Source of the DNA: Gordonia polyisoprenivorans
GTDB taxonomy: Bacteria; Actinomycetota; Actinomycetes; Mycobacteriales; Mycobacteriaceae
Direction of reading: 5' to 3'
DNA length: 64,000 nucleotides
Assembly: GCF_017654315.1 (NCBI RefSeq)
Contig: NZ_CP072203.1
Coordinates: 4,650,001-4,714,000 of the forward strand
In this document: positions 25,440-32,688 of the stretch, piece after piece
Layout of the letters: each line of letters opens with the position of its first letter
How positions within the stretch are numbered: the stretch's first letter is position 1
Position numbers and translations under genes: made by a program
Notes under the pieces: model-generated
The model's database searches: none
The model's input: the letters and a program-made list of their open reading frames with translations, nothing else
Told to the model about the DNA's origin: nothing

Positions 25440-28400
25440 CGGTGACCGCCTTGCCACGCAATTGGGCGGGGCAACTGGTCACCAACGCACAGTGTGCGCA
25501 GCCGGGGTTGGGGGTCGCCTCGAAGACCGGGCCGATACCCGAGCGCGCGGCACGGCGCACCACCGCGCGCCACTCATCGAGCAATTCCGGTGTGAGCGCA
25601 GGCTGTTCGCGTTCGGTGGCGCCGGTCGAACGGTGCGGCGCCGACACGTACACCAGGCGACCACCGCCGGGCTCGACGTCGGTGCCCGGGAATTCCCGCG
25701 CCCCGCCGTGCGCGATGGCGACCTGGTAGGCGGCGAGCTGGGCGTGGTCGAGCGTGTCGGCCTTGGTGATGGCCGACTTGGCGGTCTTGACGTCGACGAC
25801 GACCGGTCGGCCCTGCGCGTCGCGTTCGAGGCGGTCGACCCGGCCACGGAGTCGTACCGGCAGGTCCGAGCCGTCCTCGGCCGGTGCGGCGTCGGGGGCA
25901 CCGGAATCCGCGGCCGGCGGGATGACGGCGTCGATGACCGCCTCGACGCCCACCGTTGTGAGGTCGTCGCGGGAAAGAGCAAGCCACTCACGGAAATTCG
26001 TGAGCATCGCCTCGGCACGCTCGAGTTCGTGCGCCGAGTACCAGACCGCCCCGGTGTCGACGCGCTCCCAGATCTCGCGCAGCGCCGACGTCACCTCGGC
26101 GGGTTCGATCTCCCCGGCGACGGCCTGCACCAGCGTGTGCACGAGCGAGCCGGTCAGGGCCGGGGTGCCGTCGCCGTCGCGGCCTCCGGCACGCTCGAGC
26201 ATCCAACGCAGCGAACAGCGCGACAGTTGGTCGACGTTGGAGGGTGAGAGCACCACGGGGCCGGCCTCAGGCGTCCACAGCGGCTCGGCGGAACTCGGCC
26301 GCGACAGCCCGAACCAGTCCCGCGGATGCGCTCCGGGAATATCCGAATCAGCAAGTTGCGCAAGCAATTGCGCAGCGGCGCGAGTGCGTTCGTCCGGTTC
26401 GTCGGCGCCGGCACCGGCACCGGCACCGGCCACCACGACCGCACGCAGCGTCGCCACCAGCGACGGCAGCGACAACACCCGGTCGACACCGGGGTCGATG
26501 GGCAACTCGTCCTCGGCCACGGTGTCGAGGACATCGGGATCGTCGGGCTGCTCGGCGTCGGCGGACTCGCCCGCCCCGCCCCGCCGGGCGTCGATCCGCA
26601 GCGCGTCGGAGATCTCGCCGATGAACCTCGACGGCGACGACTCCCCTCCTCCGTCCTCGACGGCGGTCACCAGTAGTCGTCGGCGTGCGCGGGTGCACGC
26701 GACGAGCAGCAGTCGACGCTCGTCGGCGAGCGCACCGGCGCCCCGCGCCACCCGATCGATCGCCGCGGGATCCATCCCGTCGAGTAGGTCCACCAATTCG
26801 GCTGTGCCCAAGACACTTCCGCGGCTACGCAGCGACGGCCACAATCCGTCGAGAACTCCGGCGACGGCGACGACCTCCCACTCGCGGCCGGCGGCGGCGT
26901 GCGCGGAGAGCACCGATACCGAGTCGGCTGCGGCGGCCGGGGTGCGGCTGTCGCGCGGGATCTGCAGTTGCGAGAGGTAGTGCACGAACCCGGCCGGGCC
27001 CGCGGCGGGCAAGGTGTCGGAGAAGTTCGCGGCCGCCTCGAACATCGCCATCATCGCGTCGAGGTCACGATCGGCCTGTTCGCCGCCGGGCCCGCCTCGA
27101 ATCGCCGAGGAGACCCACCGCCGCTCCAGGCCGGTCGCCTGCCAGGACGCCCACAGCGTCTCCTCCACACCTCGTCCTGCGCGATGGGCGGCGGCGCCGG
27201 CGGCGATCACGTCGAGCACCCGAGCCAGCGGTGCGCCCTCGTGGTCGGTCAGCGCTGCCAGGTACTCGGCGCCGAGCTCGGGGTCGAGGAGCGCCAGACG
27301 CAGCGACGACAGCGAATCGCGGCCGGCGCGCTCGCCCCCCGCCTGCTCGTCGCGACGCCGCACACCCCGCCGCAGCCGGCGCATCGCCCCAGGGTCGGCC
27401 ATGCCGACCGGACCGGTGAACAGTGCCAGCGCGTCGTCGGCGGTGAAATCCTCGGCATGCGGAGCCTCGTCGGTATGCGGAGCCTCGTCGACATGCGTTG
27501 CCTCGTAAACGTGGTGCTCCGCAGGGTGTTCGGGCCGCTCGCGGGCAGCCACCGCCCGCAGCACCACCATCAGCGCGGCCACCGACCGCTGCCGGTGCAG
27601 CGGCAGATCGGAGGTCGGGGTGGTCAGCGGCACCCCGGCCGAACGAAACGCCCGCCGCAGGGCGGGCAGCGCCAGATGCGCCGACCGCACGATGACCGCC
27701 ATCTGCGACCACGCCACCCCCTCGAAGAGGTGCGCACGCCGCAGGAGATCGGCCACCGCCGTCGCCTCCTTGGCCGCGGAGCTGTACACCCGTACCGATG
27801 CCCCGCCGGGCGGTGCGTCGGCGTCGGGGACCACGGGGAAACGATGCGGGCGCGCGCCGGGCAACCGTGCGGCGAGCGCACGACCAACCACCGCGATCTG
27901 GCGATGATGACGAAAATCGGTGTCGAGCACGACGTCACGGTCGGTACCGGGTGCCGCCAGCGAATCGGCGAACCGCGGACTGGCGCCGCGGAATCCGAAG
28001 ATCGACTGGTCGGTGTCGGCGGCGATGATCGTCGAATCCGTTCCGGTGCCGATCAACCGCACCAGGTGGGCGGCCTGTGGGTCGAGGTGTTGGGCGTCGT
28101 CGACGATCAGGTGCCGGATACGCCGACGTTGCCCGGCGAGCAGGTCGGGGTCGGTGGCGAAGGCCGACAACGCCGAGCCGACGAGTTCCGCGGCGTCGAC
28201 CGCAGGCGCCGAGGCGCCCGGCGTCTGCGATCCGACCGTGCCGCGCAACAGGACGTTCTGCTCGTACTGCGCGTATGCGTGCGCCGCGGCGACCCACTCG
28301 GGACGCCGGTGCCGGGAGCCGAGCTCGGCGAGTTCCTCGGGGCCCACGCCCCGTTCGGCGGCACGCATCATCAGATCGCGCAGCGCCTGCGCGAACCCAT

Positions 28401-29061
28401 CGGTCCCCAGCGCGGGACGCAGATGGGCGGGCCAGTACTCGGCACCGTCCTCGATGTCGCCGGCCAGCAGTTCGCGCAACACGACGTCTTGTTCGGAGCC
28501 GGTGATCAACCGCGGGGGCGGGTTGCCGTGCGCCTGCGCCTGCAGCCTCAGGATCGCGAACGCGAACGAATGCACCGTGCGTACCAACGGTTCACGCAGC
28601 GCCCCGCCGAGCGCGGGTACGTCCGAGGACTGCGCCAGCACCCGGCGGGTGATCTCCTCCCGCAACGCCACCGCGGCGCGACGGTTCGCGGTGAGCACGA
28701 GCACCGACTCCGGGTCGATGCCCGGACGGGTGAGACGCGCGACGGCCGCGTCGACCACCAACGCCGTCTTGCCCGAGCCGGGCCCGCCGTGGACGCGGAA
28801 CGGCCGCCACGGGTCGGCGACGGTCCCCTCGGCGGTCTGCGCCTCGATGACCCGCATCACGCTCGGCGGCCACTCGCGGGTGACGATGGGCCCGCCGTCG
28901 GCGCCGACGAGATGTGCGCGCAGAGCGGTACCACTGCGGCCGACCGCGCCGTCGGCCGAGCGCGGGCGTGCCTGCGCCGACCGCGACGACCCCCGCTTGG
29001 CGGGGGCGGCCCGCTTCGGCGAGCTCGGCGCGGCCGTGGTCGAGGGACGCTTACGGGCCAT
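25432..29061 (-). CDS. adnA: AdnA subunit of the AdnAB helicase-nuclease
   Basis: 1209 residues from ATG 29061, the first ATG after the divergent lipV gene; longer than I expect for mycobacterial AdnA. The first ~60 residues are a basic Ala/Arg/Ser tail. Walker A is GGPGSGKT (92-99), motif II LIVDDAQHLDPQ, motif III ADTDQSIFGFRGA. An Asp/His-rich repeat insert (HVDEAPHTDEAPHAEDF) lies mid-protein. The C-terminal nuclease has VVVDVKTAKSAI and a four-cysteine iron-sulfur staple, C948 plus C1188, C1191 and C1197 (CAHCALVTSC). It forms the heterodimer with AdnB, to which it is translationally coupled. Confidence 0.92.
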   Translation of the reverse strand: MARKRPSTTAAPSSPKRAAPAKRGSSRSAQARPRSADGAVGRSGTALRAHLVGADGGPIVTREWPPSVMRVIEAQTAEGTVADPWRPFRVHGGPGSGKTALVVDAAVARLTRPGIDPESVLVLTANRRAAVALREEITRRVLAQSSDVPALGGALREPLVRTVHSFAFAILRLQAQAHGNPPPRLITGSEQDVVLRELLAGDIEDGAEYWPAHLRPALGTDGFAQALRDLMMRAAERGVGPEELAELGSRHRRPEWVAAAHAYAQYEQNVLLRGTVGSQTPGASAPAVDAAELVGSALSAFATDPDLLAGQRRRIRHLIVDDAQHLDPQAAHLVRLIGTGTDSTIIAADTDQSIFGFRGASPRFADSLAAPGTDRDVVLDTDFRHHRQIAVVGRALAARLPGARPHRFPVVPDADAPPGGASVRVYSSAAKEATAVADLLRRAHLFEGVAWSQMAVIVRSAHLALPALRRAFRSAGVPLTTPTSDLPLHRQRSVAALMVVLRAVAARERPEHPAEHHVYEATHVDEAPHTDEAPHAEDFTADDALALFTGPVGMADPGAMRRLRRGVRRRDEQAGGERAGRDSLSSLRLALLDPELGAEYLAALTDHEGAPLARVLDVIAAGAAAHRAGRGVEETLWASWQATGLERRWVSSAIRGGPGGEQADRDLDAMMAMFEAAANFSDTLPAAGPAGFVHYLSQLQIPRDSRTPAAAADSVSVLSAHAAAGREWEVVAVAGVLDGLWPSLRSRGSVLGTAELVDLLDGMDPAAIDRVARGAGALADERRLLLVACTRARRRLLVTAVEDGGGESSPSRFIGEISDALRIDARRGGAGESADAEQPDDPDVLDTVAEDELPIDPGVDRVLSLPSLVATLRAVVVAGAGAGAGADEPDERTRAAAQLLAQLADSDIPGAHPRDWFGLSRPSSAEPLWTPEAGPVVLSPSNVDQLSRCSLRWMLERAGGRDGDGTPALTGSLVHTLVQAVAGEIEPAEVTSALREIWERVDTGAVWYSAHELERAEAMLTNFREWLALSRDDLTTVGVEAVIDAVIPPAADSGAPDAAPAEDGSDLPVRLRGRVDRLERDAQGRPVVVDVKTAKSAITKADTLDHAQLAAYQVAIAHGGAREFPGTDVEPGGGRLVYVSAPHRSTGATEREQPALTPELLDEWRAVVRRAARSGIGPVFEATPNPGCAHCALVTSCPAQLRGKAVTDD

Positions 29062-29175
29062 GGGTCCATGCAAGCACGCCCCACCGACAATCGCCGGTGG
29101 GCCCGTCTCCCCGAACCGGTCTGCCCTGTCCGGGCCGGGGCTGCGCGCTGCGCCGCATACGGCACAATCGTCGGC

Positions 29176-29961
29176 GTGACGGCACTTCACCACGTCGAGT
29201 TCGGCGACCGGCGCGCCCCGACGGTCCTGGCACTGCACGGCCTCACCGGCCACGGGATGCGGTGGGCTCCGCTGGCCCACGACCATCTCGCCGACCTGCA
29301 CGTCGTCGCACCCGACCTCATCGGCCACGGCCGCTCGCCGTGGCGTCCGCCGTGGGCGATCGAGAACCATGTGCGTGCGCTCTCGGAGTTCATCGACACC
29401 ACCATCGATCCGGCGGCGCTGCCGTTGGTGGTCCTCGGCCATTCCTTCGGTGGCGCGCTGGCGATCCATCTGGCCAACCAGCGGCCCGACGCGGTGCGCG
29501 GGTTGGTCCTACTCGATCCCGCGCAGGGCCTCGACCCGGAGTTCGCACTCAAGGTCGCCACCGCCGGCCTCGACAACTGGGACTACCCCGACGCCGACGC
29601 GGCCCGCGCGGCCAAACTCTCCGAGGGCTGGGCGGCGGTGCCCGCGGAGATCCTCGAGGCCGAGATCGCCGAGCACCTCACCGCCCGCGACAGCGGGCGC
29701 GTCGGCTGGCGCGTCAGTGCCCCGATGACGGCCGCCTCATGGAGCGAGATGAGCCGTCCGCCAACGCTTCCGCCGCGCGGGGTACCCACACATGTCGTCG
29801 TCGCCGATCGCGTCGACCCGCCGTTCGTGCGTCCGGCGTTCCTCGAGGCCTGCGCGAGCGAACGCGGCGAACAGGTGCAGGTTCACCACGCCGACTGCGA
29901 ACACATGGTGCCCTTCCTCGAACCCGGGTTGACCGCCCGCTTGGTACGTTCGCTGCTGTGA
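29176..29961 (+). CDS. lipV: Alpha/beta hydrolase (LipV-like)
   Basis: 261 residues from GTG 29176, which fixes the start at the beginning of the fold (VTALHHVEFGDRRAPTVLAL). Features: oxyanion segment LALHGLTGHGMRW, the nucleophile elbow GHSFGG (~residues 95-100), and the C-terminal catalytic histidine in ADCEHMVPFLEPG. The acid residue is probably in VVVADRVDPP. An esterase or lipase activity is likely; the mycobacterial equivalent by position is LipV. Its stop overlaps the next start (GTGA), so lipV and the ATL gene form an operon divergent from adnA. Confidence 0.85.
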   Translation: MTALHHVEFGDRRAPTVLALHGLTGHGMRWAPLAHDHLADLHVVAPDLIGHGRSPWRPPWAIENHVRALSEFIDTTIDPAALPLVVLGHSFGGALAIHLANQRPDAVRGLVLLDPAQGLDPEFALKVATAGLDNWDYPDADAARAAKLSEGWAAVPAEILEAEIAEHLTARDSGRVGWRVSAPMTAASWSEMSRPPTLPPRGVPTHVVVADRVDPPFVRPAFLEACASERGEQVQVHHADCEHMVPFLEPGLTARLVRSLL

Positions 29962-30266
29962 GTGCGGTCACCGAGGACGACGTCGAGCGGGTGCGAACCC
30001 TGGTCGCCGCCATCCCGTCCGGCCGGGTCAGCACCTACGGCGACCTCGCCGCCGCAGCCGGATTGAGTTCCCCGCGGATCGTCGGGTGGATCATGCGCAC
30101 CGACTCCGCGGACCTGCCGTGGCATCGGGTCATCTCGGCGAGCGGCAAGCCCGCACCGCATCTCGCCCAGCGGCAGCTCGACCGACTCCGCGACGAAAGG
30201 GTGCCGATCCGCGACGGCAAGGTGCTGATGCGCGAATGTCGTTGGGAGATCGACATACTCGACTGA
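29958..30266 (+). CDS. Alkyltransferase-like (ATL) DNA repair protein
   Basis: 102 residues from GTG 29958, overlapping the lipV stop by four bases. The MGMT fold is clear: helix-turn-helix GRVSTYGDLAAAAGLSSPRIVGW with the arginine finger, then LPWHRVISASGKPA. The active-site cysteine of alkyltransferases (PCHRV) is tryptophan here (PWHRV), the defining feature of ATL proteins. These bind O6-alkylguanine without repairing it and flag it for nucleotide excision repair. Length matches stand-alone ATLs. Its company with uvrD2 and adnAB fits a repair role. Confidence 0.92.
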   Translation: MSAVTEDDVERVRTLVAAIPSGRVSTYGDLAAAAGLSSPRIVGWIMRTDSADLPWHRVISASGKPAPHLAQRQLDRLRDERVPIRDGKVLMRECRWEIDILD

Positions 30267-30314
30267 GCGCTGTCGGCGGGGAGACGGGCGCTGTCGGCGG
30301 GAGGGCGGGCGCTG

Positions 30315-31058
30315 TCAGCGCAGCAGGACCGCATCGGTGCGGTACGGACTGACCGCGGCACGCATTCGGGTGACGATGAGTTCGACGATCGCCGGGTCGG
30401 CGCCGAGCGGCTCGGCTACCAGGTCGGCACCCACGGCGTGCAGGCGCTCGTGAAAGAGGCCGGGGGCCAACAGATATGCGGCGATGACGACGCGGCGACC
30501 GGAGGTTCGAGCGGCGGCGACCGCGTCGGCAACGGTCGGTGCGGCGGTGGTGAGAAAGCCGACCTCGATGTGCCCGCCGATCAGCCCCTCGAGCTGACGC
30601 GCGGCGAGATGCACCTGGGCACAGGCGGAGTCGTCGGATGAGCCGGCCGCGGCGAGCACCACGGCGTCTCCGGGTCGCCACCCGGATTCGATCAACCGCC
30701 GCCGCAGGACCGCGGCAATCCTCGGATCGGGGCCCAGGGCGCGGGTCACGATGGCATCACCGACCCCGGATGCGCGAACGTGTTCCGGGATATCTTGGCG
30801 CACATGGTATCCCGATGCCAGGAAGGCAGGGACCAGGACCGCGGGGCGATCCAGCCCGCCGAGCACCTCACTCGGGGTCGGACCGAGGACGTCGACGAAG
30901 GCGGTGCGCGTCGGACCAACCGTCGCGGCGACCTTCTCGGCGATCTCTGCAATCACCGCGACGCCGCGGGGGTTGCGGGTCCCGTGCGCAACGAGCACGG
31001 GGCGGACCCCGCCCAACCGGTCACCCGCGGCAGGACGAATATCGTTGCGGATCATCAT
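30315..31058 (-). CDS. Sirohydrochlorin chelatase (CbiX/SirB family)
   Basis: 247 residues from ATG 31058, overlapping the preceding stop (ATGA). Two tandem half-domains: VLVAHGTRNPRGVAVIAEIA with the metal-binding His, and VVLAAAGSSDDSACAQVHLA as the second half; LVPAFLASGYHVRQDIPEHV carries the other conserved His. CbiX/SirB enzymes insert Fe2+ (or Co2+) into sirohydrochlorin. Being the last gene of the nirBD operon strongly suggests iron insertion for siroheme, the nitrite reductase cofactor. Corresponds to Rv0259c by memory. Confidence 0.88.
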   Translation of the reverse strand: MMIRNDIRPAAGDRLGGVRPVLVAHGTRNPRGVAVIAEIAEKVAATVGPTRTAFVDVLGPTPSEVLGGLDRPAVLVPAFLASGYHVRQDIPEHVRASGVGDAIVTRALGPDPRIAAVLRRRLIESGWRPGDAVVLAAAGSSDDSACAQVHLAARQLEGLIGGHIEVGFLTTAAPTVADAVAAARTSGRRVVIAAYLLAPGLFHERLHAVGADLVAEPLGADPAIVELIVTRMRAAVSPYRTDAVLLR

Positions 31059-32227
31059 GACTCGTCCTCGGCTTCGTCGTACTCGAGATCGACGGCAAGG
31101 CGGTATCCACGCTTGACCACCGTCTGGATCATCTTCGGGTCGCCGAGCGCGGCTCGCAGACGCGCGACGGCCACCTCCACCGCGTGGGTGTCGGCGCTGT
31201 CGCCGGGGAGTCCGCGCAGCAGTTCCTGACGACCCACCACCCGGCCCGGTACCTGGGCGAGCATCTTGAGCAGCAGATGCCCGGTGGCCGACAATTCACG
31301 CATCTGTCCGTCGACGACCACCGCCTGACCTCGAATTGCGGTGTCGTGTCCGGCAACCCGCAGAGTATGGCTGCGTCGGGGCAACTCGTCGGTGATCAGC
31401 CGGGCCAGCGCGCCGAGTCGGAAGCGGCGTGGGTACACGGTCGGGATCTGCAGCGCCTCGAGCGGTCCCGCGGTCACCGAGCCCACACAGAACACCGGTA
31501 CCGCGGTCCGCAGTCCGTGCAGAAACGGCTGCAGTTTGCCGAGTTCCTTGGCGCGGGTGAGGATCGACGCCGCCGCGGGTGCGCTGGTGAAGGTAAGCGC
31601 GTCGAGGTCTGCGCGCACAACCGACGCGATCATCGCGTCGATCCGCCCGACGTCGGGATGCATGTTCCAGCGGTACACGGGGACGGCGAGGACATCGGCG
31701 CCCGCGGCCCGCAGCACCGCGCAGAAGTCGGGCAGCGGCTCCCATTCGCTGGTGGCGCCGTGCAGTTGCACCGCAATCCGCTTGCCCTCCACCCCTTCGT
31801 CGAGCAGACGGTCGAGGACCTCCGAGGAGGACTCGCTCTCCGGCGACCACTCCTCGCGGAGTCCGGCCGCACGGATCGCACCCTTGGCCTTGGGACCGCG
31901 GGCGATCAGGCGGCTCTCGCCGAGCGCGCCGAGGAGTTGCTCGGCGTCCCCCCAGCCGTCGGCGGCCTCGACCCAGCCACGGAAACCGATCCCGGTGGTG
32001 GCGACCATCAGGTCCGGCGGGTCGGCGATGATCCGTTCGGTGACCTGCTCGAGCTCGGTGTCGTCGACGAGCGGCAGGATGCGGATCGTCGGGGCCATGA
32101 CGACGTCGGCGCCGCGGCGCACGAGGAGCGCGGCGAACTCGTCGGCCCGGCGCGCGGCGGTGATCCCGACGGTGAATCCGGTCAACGGCAGATCGTCGGA
32201 GATCGGCGGCGTCGCTGCAGAACTCAT
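31055..32227 (-). CDS. Uroporphyrinogen-III synthase fused to winged-helix regulator domain (Rv0260c-like)
   Basis: 390 residues from ATG 32227, which overlaps the nirD stop by four bases. Residues ~15-275 resemble HemD (TGFTVGITAARRADEFAALL at the start, LTFTSAPAAASILTRAKELG near the middle). Residues ~295-385 form an OmpR-type winged helix (LRVAGHDTAIRGQAVVVDGQ, ELSATGHLLLKMLAQVPGRV, THAVEVAVARLRAALGD, VVKRGYRLAV). The fusion could supply the tetrapyrrole precursor for siroheme, act as a regulator of this operon, or both. Enzyme activity is uncertain, since the HemD family is very divergent. Confidence 0.88.
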   Translation of the reverse strand: MSSAATPPISDDLPLTGFTVGITAARRADEFAALLVRRGADVVMAPTIRILPLVDDTELEQVTERIIADPPDLMVATTGIGFRGWVEAADGWGDAEQLLGALGESRLIARGPKAKGAIRAAGLREEWSPESESSSEVLDRLLDEGVEGKRIAVQLHGATSEWEPLPDFCAVLRAAGADVLAVPVYRWNMHPDVGRIDAMIASVVRADLDALTFTSAPAAASILTRAKELGKLQPFLHGLRTAVPVFCVGSVTAGPLEALQIPTVYPRRFRLGALARLITDELPRRSHTLRVAGHDTAIRGQAVVVDGQMRELSATGHLLLKMLAQVPGRVVGRQELLRGLPGDSADTHAVEVAVARLRAALGDPKMIQTVVKRGYRLAVDLEYDEAEDES

Positions 32228-32688
32228 CGCAGCCCGTCGGGGGCGACGAGACGATCGGGGGTGCCGAACCAGAGTTCGACGACGCCGTCGACCACGCGGG
32301 TCGCCAGCGAGGGCACCGACACCGACTCGTCGTCGAGGCATACCCCCGTGCGCAGCGAGAAGACCTGCTTGCCCAGCGGACTGGCGACCGTGGGCTCACC
32401 GCCGTGATCGCCGGTCAGCCCGCGAGAGAGCACCGCGGCACGCCCGAACGGATCGATGTTGCCGATGGCGTAGATCCGCGAGCGACCCACCGCCTCGCGG
32501 TCGGTCTCGGCCGCAGGCACCCGGAAGAGCGCCGCCTGGCTGCCCTGCGGGCCGAGGACCGCGACTCCGCGTCCCTCAACAAGCCGATCGAAGGGGCAGG
32601 CGCGCACCCACTGCCCTGCGCCGATCTGCCCTGGGCCGGTCTGCCCTGGGCGTGCGGACCCTGCGCCGGTCGCCGTTTCGGCGGTCAT
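32224..32688 (-). CDS. nirD: Assimilatory nitrite reductase small subunit NirD
   Basis: 154 residues from ATG 32688, overlapping the nirB stop (ATGA). A Rieske-like beta domain without iron-sulfur ligands: VRACPFDRLVEGRGVAVLGP, IYAIGNIDPFGRAAVLSRG, VASPLGKQVFSLRTGVCLDD. The N-terminal ~25 residues contain repeated PGQTGPGQIGAGQ, an unusual Gly/Pro/Gln stretch. NirD supports electron transfer to NirB in the cytoplasm. C-terminal extension of ~40 residues after the Rieske core. Confidence 0.92.
   Translation of the reverse strand: MTAETATGAGSARPGQTGPGQIGAGQWVRACPFDRLVEGRGVAVLGPQGSQAALFRVPAAETDREAVGRSRIYAIGNIDPFGRAAVLSRGLTGDHGGEPTVASPLGKQVFSLRTGVCLDDESVSVPSLATRVVDGVVELWFGTPDRLVAPDGLR

Noticed and set aside
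26899..29175. Large open frame upstream of lipV
   Set aside because: Antisense shadow of adnA; the hydrolase fold begins at GTG 29176.
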